Assembly: GCF_000426725.1 (NCBI RefSeq)
Contig: NZ_KE384560.1
Location: 580,960-644,959, forward strand
Direction: 5' to 3'
Source: Sporocytophaga myxococcoides DSM 11118
GTDB taxonomy: Bacteria > Bacteroidota > Bacteroidia > Cytophagales > Cytophagaceae
Length of the DNA stretch: 64,000 bases
Shown here: positions 47,332 through 57,091 of the stretch, piece after piece
How the letters are laid out: every line of letters begins with the position of its first letter
Numbering within the stretch: the first letter of the stretch is position 1
Translations under genes and position numbers: made by a program
Notes under the pieces: generated by a model
Seen by the model: the letters and a program-made list of their open reading frames with translations, nothing else
Database searches by the model: none
Told to the model about the DNA's origin: nothing

Positions 47332-48451
47332 AATCATTAATACAATGAGCAGAATTCTTGTTGGCTGCTTGTTTATTTTTTCAGGTTTGGTAAAACTGAA
47401 CGATCCGTATGGAACTGCTTTTAAGCTTGAGGAGTACTTTCACGTATTTAGCGCAGATTTTGGATCTTTTTTTGAAATTTTTATTCCGTATTCTCTTTTC
47501 TTGTCTATCGCAATAGTCGGATTGGAAGTAATTCTGGGCATAGCTGTTTTGCTTAATTACAGAATGAAGCAGACAACCTGGATTCTTTTGCTTCTAATAC
47601 TGTTTTTTACATTTTTAACATTTTATTCCTTTTATTTTGATAAGGTTAAAGAGTGTGGCTGCTTCGGAACCTTGATCGTTTTAACTCCTAAGCAGTCGTT
47701 TTTCAAAGATCTTATTCTTTTATTTTTTATACTGATAATATTTTTCCTGGGAAGAAATCAAGTTTCAGTTTTAAATTCTTTCAAAGGAGATTTATTAATG
47801 CTTATAGTTTCGTTTGTGACTTTTTATATTGGATATCATGCAGCCAATCATTTACCATATTTTGATCTTCTGAATTTTAAGATAGGAAACAATATACCTC
47901 AATTAATGAAAGCGGAAGAGGCTCCGAAGTACAAATTTATTCTATCAAAAGGAGGTAAGGAATTTGAGTTTTTGCAGGAAAACTATCCTAGTGATACCTC
48001 GTATAAGTTTGTCAGGTATGAACTTTTGAATAAAGACACAACCAAACTTGTTCCCAAAATTATCGGATTTAATGTGGACAGTGACGAAGGGGATAAAACA
48101 AATGAAATCCTGAAAGGCAAAAGATTGCTTATTACAATACCTGATGTGGAGAGGGCTTTTAAGAATTGTGAAGGTAGTTGTGTGGAGAAATTAAAGACAT
48201 TGATTGCTCAATCTGAAAAAATGGGATTTTCACCGGTCATTTTAACTGAAACAGGTTCAGCAGATGCTATGGAGGCATTCAGACATGAATTACAGCTTCC
48301 GGTACCATATTATTTCATGGACGATGTCATTTTGAAAATGATGGTGAGGTCAAACCCTGGAATAATGGTATTAAAAGATGGAACTGTGATAGGGAAGTGG
48401 CACTATAATGACATTCCTAATAGTGATGATTTAAAAATGCTGCAGAAGTAG
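47324..48451 (+). CDS. DoxX-like membrane protein with C-terminal thioredoxin-like part (BT_3928 family)
   Basis: A 375-residue protein. Residues about 1-160 hold four or more transmembrane helices of the DoxX/MauE type (RILVGCLFIFSGLVKLNDPY) with a periplasmic KECGCFGTL motif, the cysteine pattern expected for redox partners. Residues about 180-375 resemble a thioredoxin-like fold ending in NPGIMVLKDGTVIGKWHYND, but the two C-terminal cysteines (NCEGSC) are not in a CxxC active-site position. It is probably involved in thiol or redox handling at the membrane; the reaction is unknown. Coupled to the DUF1599 gene. Confidence 0.85.
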   Translation: MGKIINTMSRILVGCLFIFSGLVKLNDPYGTAFKLEEYFHVFSADFGSFFEIFIPYSLFLSIAIVGLEVILGIAVLLNYRMKQTTWILLLLILFFTFLTFYSFYFDKVKECGCFGTLIVLTPKQSFFKDLILLFFILIIFFLGRNQVSVLNSFKGDLLMLIVSFVTFYIGYHAANHLPYFDLLNFKIGNNIPQLMKAEEAPKYKFILSKGGKEFEFLQENYPSDTSYKFVRYELLNKDTTKLVPKIIGFNVDSDEGDKTNEILKGKRLLITIPDVERAFKNCEGSCVEKLKTLIAQSEKMGFSPVILTETGSADAMEAFRHELQLPVPYYFMDDVILKMMVRSNPGIMVLKDGTVIGKWHYNDIPNSDDLKMLQK

Positions 48452-48455
48452 ATAA

Positions 48456-49508
48456 ATGATAAAATTTATATCAACTAGGTTTTTATATGGCTTACTGGTA
48501 CTGTTCGGTGCTTTGATAGTTGTATTTTTTCTTTTTAACGTATTGCCAGGTGATCCTGTAGCTATGATGGCAGGTCAGAGAACGGATGTTTCTACCAGAG
48601 AAGCAATTACAAGAGAGCTTGGCCTTGACCAGCCACTTCCTGTTCAGTTGGGCTATTATTTGAATGACCTTTCTCCTGTTTCTATTCACAAGAATACTGA
48701 GGCGAATGAGAAAAATTATGAGTATAAAAAACTTTTTACAGTTAATGATAAAGTAGTTGTGGTTAAATACCCATATCTGCGCAGATCATTTCAAACCAAT
48801 AAAAAAGTTAGTGAAATTATTTTCGAAAACCTCGAAGGGACCTTCTGGCTTGCGTTTGCTGCAATGTTATTCGCTACAGTTTTCGGAATACTATTTGGAA
48901 TGATGGCTTCTGTAAAACCCAACAGCCTTCTTGATCATTCGACAATATCTCTTTCCGTTTTGGGAATTTCAGCACCACCGTTTGTAATGGGGGCTTTAAT
49001 TGCAATGGTTTTTGGATATTATCTTTCTGATTACACAGGTTTAAATACATCTGGCCAGTTATGGGAGGATGATCTGACTGGAAGAAAACTGGTATTGAAA
49101 AATCTTATTTTACCTGCATTTACTTTAGGACTTAGACCATTAGCTATTATTATTCAGCTTACAAGAAGCAGTATGCTGGATGTATTATCTCAAGATTATA
49201 TAAGAACCGCCAGGGCAAAAGGACTAAGATATTATAAAATAATACTTAAGCATGCATTGAAAAATGCTTTGAATCCGGTTATTACTGCGGTTTCCGGATG
49301 GTTGGCTTCTTTAATGGCTGGTGCATTCTTTATAGAATACATATTTAACTGGAAGGGAATAGGATCCGTTACCATTGATGCAGTTTATAAGCTAGATTTT
49401 CCAGTTGTAATGGGTACAACATTGTTTGTAGCACTTGTTTTCATAGTTATCAATATTTGTGTAGATATTTTATATGCAGCCATTGACCCAAGAGTGAGAT
49501 TGCATTAA
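48456..49508 (+). CDS. ABC transporter permease, OppB/DppB type
   Basis: A 350-residue inner-membrane permease of the peptide/nickel importer class. The N-terminal helix FLYGLLVLFGALIVVFFLFN is followed by LPGDPVAMMAGQRTD and a periplasmic insertion. The EAA loop that contacts the ATPase is TARAKGLRYYKIILKHALKN. The C-terminus ends in the usual YAAIDPRVRLH. The partner permease (OppC-like), binding protein and ATPase are not adjacent, so it must pair with genes elsewhere, as often happens in Bacteroidota. Same operon as DUF1599 and aroK. Confidence 0.93.
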   Translation: MIKFISTRFLYGLLVLFGALIVVFFLFNVLPGDPVAMMAGQRTDVSTREAITRELGLDQPLPVQLGYYLNDLSPVSIHKNTEANEKNYEYKKLFTVNDKVVVVKYPYLRRSFQTNKKVSEIIFENLEGTFWLAFAAMLFATVFGILFGMMASVKPNSLLDHSTISLSVLGISAPPFVMGALIAMVFGYYLSDYTGLNTSGQLWEDDLTGRKLVLKNLILPAFTLGLRPLAIIIQLTRSSMLDVLSQDYIRTARAKGLRYYKIILKHALKNALNPVITAVSGWLASLMAGAFFIEYIFNWKGIGSVTIDAVYKLDFPVVMGTTLFVALVFIVINICVDILYAAIDPRVRLH

Positions 49509-49517
49509 TTTTACTGC

Positions 49518-50033
49518 ATGAAGCTTTTTTTAATTGGACTTCCCGGTTCGGGGAAATCTACCCTTGGCGTTAAGCTTGCGGAACTACTTAATTTTGAATT
49601 TTTAGATACGGATGAATTAATCGTCAAAACAGAAGGAATGACGATCAATAAAATATTTCATCAGTTCGGAGAAGACCATTTTAGAAAACTAGAAGAAGCA
49701 ACCCTTAAGCAGCTTATTAATCTCGATAATATTGTCATTTCAACTGGAGGAGGCTTGCCATGTTTTTATGATAATATGAATTTAATATTATCCATAGGCT
49801 TCAGTATATATCTAAACGTCTCTCCGGAAATAATTACTGAAAGATTGTATGCAGTAAACGATCAGAGCAGACCAATGGTAAAGGGCAAAAATAGAGAAGA
49901 TATGTTGACATTTTTGATTCAAAAGTGTGCAGAGAGAACAGGTTTTTATCAAAAAGCGAACTTAGAAATAAGCGAAGTAACTTCACCTGAAGAAGTAGTA
50001 AAATTATTAAAAGAAAAGAAAGTTATTTTTTGA
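49518..50033 (+). CDS. aroK: shikimate kinase
   Basis: A 171-residue P-loop kinase of the shikimate pathway. Walker A GLPGSGKSTLGVKLAE, the shikimate-binding DTDELI, FRKLEEATL, STGGGLPCF and the lid RPMVKG are present. Its last 11 bases overlap the convergent TlpA-like gene, so the two 3' ends share DNA. Confidence 0.96.
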   Translation: MKLFLIGLPGSGKSTLGVKLAELLNFEFLDTDELIVKTEGMTINKIFHQFGEDHFRKLEEATLKQLINLDNIVISTGGGLPCFYDNMNLILSIGFSIYLNVSPEIITERLYAVNDQSRPMVKGKNREDMLTFLIQKCAERTGFYQKANLEISEVTSPEEVVKLLKEKKVIF

Positions 50034-50916
50034 AGAAAGTATTAACAGTACCTTCCAGGCTGAGATAATAATTGCCTGGAGTCAGATCCTGGACCATAAT
50101 ATATACACCAGAACCTTTTTTAATCAGTTTACCTCTTTGATTGTATATCTCGAAATTAGCGTTTTTGGATAAAGTGATTTTGTCGTCTACCCTTTGCGGA
50201 TAAAAAGTAACAAGTGACTGATCGCTTACTTTTTTGAGGAAGCGAGATGATTTATCTTCATATCTGACAACATACTCAGAGGCTGCCAAACCGGTAATAT
50301 CAACTTCTTCACTTTTGCCTTTCAGTAAGATATTTCCTTTTAAATCTTCAATTTGATATTTAGCCTTTGTAGTGAAAAAAAGTTTGCCAGCTGCAGTCTG
50401 AGGATAAAACTGAACTTGTTCGTTGAATAAAAAATTAAGTTTTTTGTCGAGATCGTATTCGTCAAGATCAGTTCCAATGACAATGCCCTTTTCATCTATT
50501 AAAAATGTAGCGGGAATTCCTGAAACTTCGTAAAGTTCAGCTACTTCATTTTCCCAACCTTTTAAATCACTTCCATGGTTGGGCCATGTGAGTTGATCTT
50601 TTTTTATAGCATTAAGCCATGCTTCTCTTTTTGTATCAAGAGAAACGCTGAAAATTTCAAATCCTTTATCCTGGTATTTCTGATAAATAGCAACTACTTC
50701 TGGATTGGCTTCGCGGCAGGGCATACACCAAGATGCCCAAAAGTCAAGCAATACGACTTTGCCAGAAAGATCTGACAGACGAATTGTTTTTCCGTTAGGA
50801 TCTTCAATTTCAAAATCGGGTGCTTTTTGTCCTACTTTGGGTTGGGCGGAAGAAAAACAGAAAGATGAAGAGAAAATTGCCAATAAAACGATTGCTTTAA
50901 GCCATTTGCTCTTCAT
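50023..50916 (-). CDS. TlpA-family thioredoxin with two tandem sorting-type C-terminal domains
   Basis: A 297-residue exported protein. The signal peptide ends near FCFSSAQ. Residues 25-160 are a TlpA/ResA thioredoxin domain with active site FWASWCMPCREANPE and the cis-proline region VSGIPATFLIDEKG. Residues 168-229 and 236-297 are two repeats of the same 62-residue length that align without gaps and share about a quarter of positions (V.FYPQ at the start, G near 27, L..xxY in the middle, F.KK at the end). They resemble type IX secretion C-terminal sorting domains (YPxxxxxxL, G.L, L..G.Y, KK). A disulfide reductase placed at the cell surface is a reasonable inference. Third gene of the lipoprotein-porin group. 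Confidence 0.88.
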   Translation of the reverse strand: MKSKWLKAIVLLAIFSSSFCFSSAQPKVGQKAPDFEIEDPNGKTIRLSDLSGKVVLLDFWASWCMPCREANPEVVAIYQKYQDKGFEIFSVSLDTKREAWLNAIKKDQLTWPNHGSDLKGWENEVAELYEVSGIPATFLIDEKGIVIGTDLDEYDLDKKLNFLFNEQVQFYPQTAAGKLFFTTKAKYQIEDLKGNILLKGKSEEVDITGLAASEYVVRYEDKSSRFLKKVSDQSLVTFYPQRVDDKITLSKNANFEIYNQRGKLIKKGSGVYIMVQDLTPGNYYLSLEGTVNTFFKK

Positions 50917-50942
50917 CTTGATATTTATTTTATATTATAAAA

Positions 50943-52499
50943 TTAAAAGCTAGTGCCTATTGTAATTACAAGACTAGTATTTCTGTTGTTGACGATTGCC
51001 ATCGGCTCTTTGCCACTGTTTAAGTGATAAGAGTAATAATTACTTTTGTAAAATGTATTGACAAAAGCAATATCAGCATAAAAGCCCTCAGATTTCAAAC
51101 CAGCACCGAAGGTAAAGGTATTAATGGTTCTATCAAGATCATCGACAACACCATGTCTATATGGATCACCTAATCTTGCATATCCGGCTCTTAACCTGTA
51201 GTCACCGAGTCTGGCTTCTGCGCCAAGGTTAAAATTAAATGTAGTTTTGTAAAGGTTCTTTATTACATCATTATCCGCATCCAGTTCTGCAGGGTCTGTT
51301 CCTTTTAATCTTGCTCCGCTATAGCCTACAACTTCAACATCTCCGGAAATAAATCCAGCTTTCCCTGCAAATAAGGCAATTCCTGCTTTTGCTCTTGCAG
51401 GGGTTGTCAGATTATAATTATATGTCCCTGGTAGCGTAGAGAAGGATTGAAATGAGTCATCAATACCAAATTCGTTAACAAAATCTGCATTTAGATTCAT
51501 CTTGATTTTGTATTCGTAAGTAGTCCTGATTGAATAATATGTCGGAGTCTGACCGGTAAGTCCTATCCTTATCCAATCAGCAGGTTTAATAATTGCTCCT
51601 ACTTTGAAATTAATACCGGTACCCCTTAATGTTAAATTATCATGTAGAGAATAGCTGTCAATAGTATCACTAGTCTGGGTATTGGTTTCTGTAAATACTT
51701 TACTAGACTCATATTTTATAGTAGCAATCCCAAGAGAGGCACCGAGGTAAATTTTATCATCAATATTTCCACCATAAGCGATGTCCCATTGACTTTGATT
51801 TCCTTTGGTAGCAACTATTTCTTTTTGCTTTACTATGTTATCACTCATATTCGAATGCCATGGATTTCCTGGGCATTGAATTGGATTTTTATCTGCATCT
51901 TCTCCACAATTTATAGGATCAATCAGGTAAGCATTGTAGGCTAGACCAACGATATCTGTGAGAGCATTGAGATCTTGATCGGCAACTTCCCCAACTGAAT
52001 ATCCTCTGGCTGATTCAGCTACATATTGGCCGAATGAATTAGCTTTATTAAAACCACTATAGCTGAATTGATTTTGAAAGTTGTTGGTTCTGGTCATGCT
52101 GATACCAAATGAACCTCCTCTGTATTTTCCTGGTACTATATCATCTTTCGCGCCAGAAAAGACAATTCCGATATTGGCGATATTAAAGCTAACTTTATTA
52201 TCTCTTGTTTCGGTATTGAGCATGTTGGTTCGAGTTCCTGCAAAGTTTAGTCCAGGGGAAATGCTAACATCAGACTTTCTATAAAATCCCAGACCTGCAG
52301 GGTTGCTATTAAGCGTTCCCATATCGGCACCAAGAGCTGTTGTAGCTCCTGCAATACCTTGGAAACGTGCAGTACCCCCAAATGTGGTTTGAGAGAATCT
52401 CACGGCATCGTTATAGTAACCAAATGGACCTTGAGAAAAAGCAGAAATAGAAAACAGGCTTAAAAAGCCTGTTGTAAAAATGTATTTTGATATTTTCAT
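50943..52499 (-). CDS. outer membrane beta-barrel, OMPP1/FadL family
   Basis: A 518-residue porin-like protein. A signal peptide (FTTGFLSLFSISAFSQ) is followed by the family N-terminus with DAVRFSQTTFGGTARFQGIA and GTLNSNPAGLGFYRKSD, then alternating amphipathic strands, ending in a terminal phenylalanine (VITIGTSF) as expected for barrel assembly. FadL relatives carry hydrophobic substrates across the outer membrane. It contains a Cys pair in a loop (INCGEDADKNPIQCPG) that could form a disulfide. It follows the Asn/Tyr-rich lipoprotein gene by 9 bases. Confidence 0.9.
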   Translation of the reverse strand: MKISKYIFTTGFLSLFSISAFSQGPFGYYNDAVRFSQTTFGGTARFQGIAGATTALGADMGTLNSNPAGLGFYRKSDVSISPGLNFAGTRTNMLNTETRDNKVSFNIANIGIVFSGAKDDIVPGKYRGGSFGISMTRTNNFQNQFSYSGFNKANSFGQYVAESARGYSVGEVADQDLNALTDIVGLAYNAYLIDPINCGEDADKNPIQCPGNPWHSNMSDNIVKQKEIVATKGNQSQWDIAYGGNIDDKIYLGASLGIATIKYESSKVFTETNTQTSDTIDSYSLHDNLTLRGTGINFKVGAIIKPADWIRIGLTGQTPTYYSIRTTYEYKIKMNLNADFVNEFGIDDSFQSFSTLPGTYNYNLTTPARAKAGIALFAGKAGFISGDVEVVGYSGARLKGTDPAELDADNDVIKNLYKTTFNFNLGAEARLGDYRLRAGYARLGDPYRHGVVDDLDRTINTFTFGAGLKSEGFYADIAFVNTFYKSNYYSYHLNSGKEPMAIVNNRNTSLVITIGTSF

Positions 52500-52508
52500 A
52501 GTATTATA

Positions 52509-53828
52509 CTAAAACCTTCTTCTGCCAGCAGGAGAGCTGTTATGGGATGGAGCTGAACCTCCTCCGCCACCACCGCCACCTCTTGGAGAGGGCGAACTGT
52601 AGTTGTTATGATTATTACTATTATTGCTATTATTATAATTGTGATTATTATTGCTATTGCTATTATCGTAGGAAGAGCTCCTCTGATTATTGTAAATCTG
52701 TCTTCTATTACTATTATTTCCTCCTCCTGAGTTTCCGGAATTATTTGAAGGTGAAGAATATTGATCGTTAGATTGATAGTTCGCACGATTGTCAGGAGTG
52801 GTAGTAGGCGAAGACGATGTAGATTGCTGGCTATTACTGCCGGAATTATTTCCGGGATAATAGATTTGTTTTCTCCCATTAGCATCTTCTTTGATTACTC
52901 TACCTTGACTGTTGTTATAAGAATCCTGAGTATTTCCGTTGGAATACCTTTGATTTCTTGGGTCATTATTGTTTTGAGGAGTATTAACTCTTCCTGCCGT
53001 TCTGTCCTGTCTTGGGCCATTATTAACAGGTCTTGATTTTACATTTGCATTATTATATCCCTGCGTGTATCCATAGTTATATCCTCTGTCAAAACTGCTA
53101 TATGGATAGCCATAGTATCCACCATATCCTCCCCAGTAAGGATAGCCTCCCCACGTAGTAGCCCAGTATGGAGAGTACCAACTATTGTAAGAATACCAAG
53201 GCGAATAATAGTCATAGTAATAAGGGGAGCCCCAGCCTCCATATGAATAATATGGACTCGCACACCCATAACCATATCCAGGATAAAATGAATTATAGCC
53301 ATAATAACTGTTCCAGCCCCAACCTGTGTTATATCCGAAACTTACTGTAACTCTTGAAGTAGGCCCAAAGGAAGCATATGGGTTCCATCCAGTTGTATAA
53401 CCCATTCCCCAATTATATCTCCTGGAAGAATTACTGTTATAGATGTAATCATCGTTGTCATAATAATTATTGTTCGTGATATAAGTATCACCTCCAGAAC
53501 TTGTAGAAGACGAGGTGCTGCTTTTGTAAGTATACCTCGAATAGTCTACAGGTTTATCACTTGAAGAATAACTGTATTCGTTGGTCGAAGACTGGTTATT
53601 ATTATTTGAATAGTTTTGATTATTCTCAGAATTGTAATTCTGAGGCATATCATTTCCTGAATACGTCTGGTTATTGGTGGCAACAGGTTGTACCTTCTTT
53701 TTATCCTTGGAAGAAAAATAAAGGTCATCATTTTCAGGAGAAGATGATGTGAACTGATTACTGGTACAAGCTCCCATCATTCCTAACACCGTCAATACCA
53801 GTAAATTTTTGAGTCCAAATGATTTCAT
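52509..53828 (-). CDS. Asn/Ser/Tyr/Gly-rich outer-membrane lipoprotein
   Basis: A 439-residue protein of extreme composition. The signal peptide ends in a lipobox (VLGMMGAC), so Cys21 should be lipidated. A short conserved DDLYFSSKD follows, then Asn/Ser/Gln-rich sequence (about 45-140), a Tyr/Gly/Trp/Pro-rich middle (about 140-255) with patterns like YWGGYGGYYGYPYSS, and an Asn/Ser/Gly-rich C-terminus with a run of nine Gly. No enzymatic domain is visible. Lipoproteins with the DD.Y..K start located before a FadL-like porin and opposite proS are familiar in Cytophagales; the role is unknown. Repetitive codons make this gene mutation-prone. Confidence 0.85.
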   Translation of the reverse strand: MKSFGLKNLLVLTVLGMMGACTSNQFTSSSPENDDLYFSSKDKKKVQPVATNNQTYSGNDMPQNYNSENNQNYSNNNNQSSTNEYSYSSSDKPVDYSRYTYKSSTSSSTSSGGDTYITNNNYYDNDDYIYNSNSSRRYNWGMGYTTGWNPYASFGPTSRVTVSFGYNTGWGWNSYYGYNSFYPGYGYGCASPYYSYGGWGSPYYYDYYSPWYSYNSWYSPYWATTWGGYPYWGGYGGYYGYPYSSFDRGYNYGYTQGYNNANVKSRPVNNGPRQDRTAGRVNTPQNNNDPRNQRYSNGNTQDSYNNSQGRVIKEDANGRKQIYYPGNNSGSNSQQSTSSSPTTTPDNRANYQSNDQYSSPSNNSGNSGGGNNSNRRQIYNNQRSSSYDNSNSNNNHNYNNSNNSNNHNNYSSPSPRGGGGGGGGSAPSHNSSPAGRRRF

Positions 53829-53890
53829 AGTAATACTATTTATCTGTATTAATAACTAACGAAACGAACCTTTAGTCCATTATCTTTAAG

Positions 53891-53898
53891 CAAATTAA
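53891..53898 (-). promoter_or_regulatory. possible -7 box for the lipoprotein operon
   Basis: Reads TTAATTTG on the minus strand, one mismatch from consensus; a leader of about 55 bases to ATG 53828. Confidence 0.3.
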
Positions 53899-53969
53899 TT
53901 TATTTTTAGCTAAAGGACTATGAAAAACCGTTTTATTCAACTTTTAAAAACAATTTTCTAGTCTTATAG

Positions 53970-53977
53970 TATATTTG
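53970..53977 (+). promoter_or_regulatory. -7 box for proS
   Basis: TATATTTG, an exact consensus continuing TTTGCC as at rpsL. Leader of about 45 bases. No TTTG at the -33 position. Confidence 0.55.
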
Positions 53978-54026
53978 CCACTTCAAAAATTAAAGATCAA
54001 AAGGTATACCAAAATCTATAAAAATA

Positions 54027-55502
54027 ATGAGCAAAGGATTGCCAAAAAGAAGTGAAGATTATTCAGCATGGTATAATGAACTGGTCAAAAGAGCAGATCT
54101 GGCTGAAAATTCGGCGGTTAGAGGTTGTATGGTTATTAAACCCTATGGTTTTTCCATTTGGGAAAAAATGCAGTCGGTTTTAGATAAAATGTTTAAAGAT
54201 ACAGGACACTCCAACGCCTATTTCCCTCTTTTTATCCCAAAATCATATTTAAGCAAAGAAGCAAGTCATGTTGAAGGGTTTGCAAAAGAATGTGCTGTAG
54301 TAACGCATTACAGATTAAAAAATTCTCCAGATGGAAAAGGTGTAATTGTAGATCCGGAAGCAAAGCTTGAAGAAGAACTTATTGTAAGGCCTACTTCTGA
54401 AACAGTAATCTGGAGTACATATAAGAATTGGATTCAGTCATATAGAGATCTGCCACTGCTTGTAAATCAGTGGGCTAATGTGGTTCGTTGGGAAATGAGA
54501 ACTCGTTTGTTCCTTCGTACAGCAGAGTTTTTATGGCAGGAAGGTCACACTGCCCATTCTACATCTCAGGAAGCCATCAGAGAGACTGAGCAAATGCTTG
54601 AAGTATATGCACATTTTGCAGAGCAATTTATGGCAATGCCTGTTATAAAAGGTAAAAAGACTGCAAACGAACGCTTTGCTGGCGCTGAGGATACTTATTG
54701 CATTGAAGCTTTAATGCAGGACGGAAAAGCTTTACAGGCGGGAACTTCCCATTTTCTGGGACAAAATTTTGCCAAAGCATTTGATGTAAAATTTGCAAAT
54801 CAGGCAGGCCAATTGGAGTTTGTCTGGGGAACCTCATGGGGAGTGAGTACCCGATTGATGGGAGCGCTTATTATGGCTCACTCGGATGATGAAGGCCTTG
54901 TTTTACCTCCAGCTCTGGCGCCTATTCAAGTGGTAATTGTACCAATTTTCAAAGGAAAAGAACAACTTGAACTGATAAGAGAAAAAGCTGAGGTCATAAG
55001 AAAACAACTTCTTGCAAAAGGAATTTCTGTGAAGTTTGATGACAGAGATACTCAGACTCCGGGCTTCAAATTTGCAGAATATGAGCTTAAAGGGGTACCT
55101 GTTCGTTTGGCACTAGGTGCAAGAGACCTAGAAAATGGAACGATTGAAATTGCACGTCGAGACACAAAAGAGAAAAAATCGTTTAAAATAGAGGAAGCCG
55201 TGTCTCAGGTAGAGTCTTTATTGGCAGATATTCAGCAAAATATTTTTAATAAAGCATTAAAATTCAGGGAAGAGAATACTACTAAGGTTGATTCTTTTGA
55301 TGAATTTGTAAAAGTGTTGGATACAAAAGGCGGTTTCATTTTGGCTCACTGGGATGGTACTTCCGAGACTGAGGAAAAAATCAAAGAAGAAACAAAAGCA
55401 ACTATCAGGTGCATTCCTCTTGATGCTAAAGATGAAGTTGGTAAATGTATTTATACAGGTAAGCCCAGTTCGAAGAGGGTAGTATTTGCCAGAGCATATT
55501 AA
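54027..55502 (+). CDS. proS: prolyl-tRNA synthetase, archaeal/eukaryotic-like type
   Basis: A 491-residue class II synthetase lacking the large editing insertion of the E. coli type. Recognised by [20 protein letters not shown], motif 2 ([26 protein letters not shown]), motif 3 with [20 protein letters not shown] and the anticodon domain with [17 protein letters not shown] zinc-like C-terminal Cys/His motif of eukaryotic enzymes is reduced. This short type is normal for Bacteroidota. Single gene with its own promoter and a terminator. Confidence 0.98.
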   Translation: MSKGLPKRSEDYSAWYNELVKRADLAENSAVRGCMVIKPYGFSIWEKMQSVLDKMFKDTGHSNAYFPLFIPKSYLSKEASHVEGFAKECAVVTHYRLKNSPDGKGVIVDPEAKLEEELIVRPTSETVIWSTYKNWIQSYRDLPLLVNQWANVVRWEMRTRLFLRTAEFLWQEGHTAHSTSQEAIRETEQMLEVYAHFAEQFMAMPVIKGKKTANERFAGAEDTYCIEALMQDGKALQAGTSHFLGQNFAKAFDVKFANQAGQLEFVWGTSWGVSTRLMGALIMAHSDDEGLVLPPALAPIQVVIVPIFKGKEQLELIREKAEVIRKQLLAKGISVKFDDRDTQTPGFKFAEYELKGVPVRLALGARDLENGTIEIARRDTKEKKSFKIEEAVSQVESLLADIQQNIFNKALKFREENTTKVDSFDEFVKVLDTKGGFILAHWDGTSETEEKIKEETKATIRCIPLDAKDEVGKCIYTGKPSSKRVVFARAY

Positions 55503-55514
55503 TCATATAACTTT

Positions 55515-55549
55515 AAGACTGTCCCAAAATATTACTTGGGGCAGTCTTT
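55515..55549 (+). terminator. terminator after proS
   Basis: AAGACTGTCCC pairs with GGGGCAGTCTT (one G:U) around a 12-base loop, followed by only a few T. It overlaps the end of the convergent hypothetical gene and may act for both. Confidence 0.65.
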
Positions 55550-56044
55550 CCTTACTGTAAGGCATTGTTCTACTCTAATGCCTTGAAACAGAAACCATTT
55601 TTCTTTTATTTTAATAGCATCATAGGATAGTTTCATTGTTTTCCCATTCATGTCCTGCACTGCCATAAATACAGTATAGTTATTCTCATTTTTTTTCATC
55701 TCCTGTTGGTCTACAAGTTCTGTCTCTGACCAGTTTAGCTGATGACTTATGCCAGCTTCCTCAACAGTTGCAAAGTTTTCTTTTGTTTGATTTTTAAAGG
55801 TTTCTACATCTATTTGGTCATAGATGTATTTATCTTTTTGGGAAGCATGATTTTTTAAGTATAAAATTTCATTTTCTTCCGGAATATAAGAAGTGAGCAT
55901 ATCAAAATTGTTCATCTTTAGGGCACTAGCTAATGCTCCTGTAATCTCCTTGCGTTTTGTAGCACCTCTTTTTTCAATGTCCACTTCATCATCCATTATG
56001 TTGATTGAAAAAAGAATTAATAATATTGATATAGTTTTTAGCAT
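55532..56044 (-). CDS. hypothetical exported protein
   Basis: A 170-residue protein I do not recognise. Starting at ATG 56044, it has a hydrophobic N-terminus (MLKTISILLILFSINI) that could be a signal peptide or anchor, then an alpha/beta body. The second half (LNWSETELVDQQE, YTVFMAVQDMNGKTMKLSYD, IKEKWFLFQGIRVEQCL) looks like a small beta-sheet domain of the kind found in DUF4878/NTF2-like periplasmic proteins, but this is a weak guess. An open frame upstream to 56128 would put the hydrophobic stretch in the interior, so the later start is preferred. Confidence 0.6.
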   Translation of the reverse strand: MLKTISILLILFSINIMDDEVDIEKRGATKRKEITGALASALKMNNFDMLTSYIPEENEILYLKNHASQKDKYIYDQIDVETFKNQTKENFATVEEAGISHQLNWSETELVDQQEMKKNENNYTVFMAVQDMNGKTMKLSYDAIKIKEKWFLFQGIRVEQCLTVRKDCPK

Positions 56045-56230
56045 GTTTTTTACATATATCAATACAACCCGGGCTAAAAATGAATAGTTATTTAGGCTGT
56101 AATACTCCCTGTTACTCACAGATTTCAATAATAGGGGAGGGAATAAAATTGGCCTATTTGGATTAATTACATACCTTTAAGGAAATTATCATTTTAAATA
56201 ACCGTTTTTTACAGAACATTATAAATTAAG

Positions 56231-57049
56231 ATGTCTGTCCATAAATCAGAAATTAGAAAAGTAACTACCCACCAGTTACAGGAAATGAAGAATCGTAAAG
56301 AGAAGATTTCCATGCTTACTGCTTACGATTATTCAATGGCAAAAATTCTGGACACAGCAGGTGTTGATGTTCTGCTTGTAGGAGACTCTGCCTCGAATGT
56401 GATAGCAGGTCACGAAACTACCTTGCCAATCACCCTTGATCAGATGATTTATCATGCGAGTTCTGTAATAAGAGCGGTAAGCAGGGCATTAGTTGTTGTG
56501 GATCTTCCTTTTGGGTCTTATCAGGGAAACTCTTCCGAAGCTTTAAGATCGGCCATCAGGATCATGAAAGAATCCGGAGCTCATTCTGTGAAGATTGAAG
56601 GAGGGATAGAAATAAGAGAAAGTATTCTGAGAATATTAAGTGCTGGTGTACCGGTTATGGGACATCTAGGACTTACTCCTCAAAGTATTTATAAATTTGG
56701 AACATATACAGTAAGGGCAAGGGAAGAGGCAGAAGCAAAGAAACTTATTGAAGATGCCAGGCTTTTAGAAGACTGTGGGTGCTTTGCTATTGTATTAGAA
56801 AAGATTCCTGCCGAATTAGCAAAAACGGTTGCCGATGAGCTTACCATTCCAGTAATCGGTATAGGTGCCGGCCCATTTGTTGACGGACAAGTACTTGTTA
56901 CTCATGATATGCTTGGTATTACGAAAGAGTTTAAACCAAGATTTTTGAGAAGATATGCAGAGCTTGATAATATCATTACCAATGCTGTTGAAGAGTATAT
57001 TAAAGATGTTAAGTCTGTAGACTTTCCCGGACAAGAAGAATATTATTAA
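56231..57049 (+). CDS. panB: 3-methyl-2-oxobutanoate hydroxymethyltransferase
   Basis: A 272-residue TIM-barrel enzyme making ketopantoate for pantothenate and CoA. Signatures: [40 protein letters not shown], metal-site aspartates, [19 protein letters not shown] and [20 protein letters not shown]. Length and motifs are normal. It is followed by a short GC hairpin and a pseudouridine synthase gene. Confidence 0.98.
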   Translation: MSVHKSEIRKVTTHQLQEMKNRKEKISMLTAYDYSMAKILDTAGVDVLLVGDSASNVIAGHETTLPITLDQMIYHASSVIRAVSRALVVVDLPFGSYQGNSSEALRSAIRIMKESGAHSVKIEGGIEIRESILRILSAGVPVMGHLGLTPQSIYKFGTYTVRAREEAEAKKLIEDARLLEDCGCFAIVLEKIPAELAKTVADELTIPVIGIGAGPFVDGQVLVTHDMLGITKEFKPRFLRRYAELDNIITNAVEEYIKDVKSVDFPGQEEYY

Positions 57050-57062
57050 AATTTACCATCAG

Positions 57063-57089
57063 TCAGGCCATTCAAGTCGGCCTGATTTT
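57063..57089 (+). terminator. possible terminator after panB
   Basis: TCAGGCC/GGCCTGA stem with a 9-base loop and TTTT, ending 2 bases before the next start codon; probably an incomplete terminator or attenuator. Confidence 0.55.
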
Positions 57090-57091
57090 AA

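Noticed and set aside
52496-53731. Several other-frame open frames on both strands in the lipoprotein gene
   Set aside because: They arise from the low-complexity codons (AAT, TAT, GGA) of the real gene and have biased, meaningless composition.
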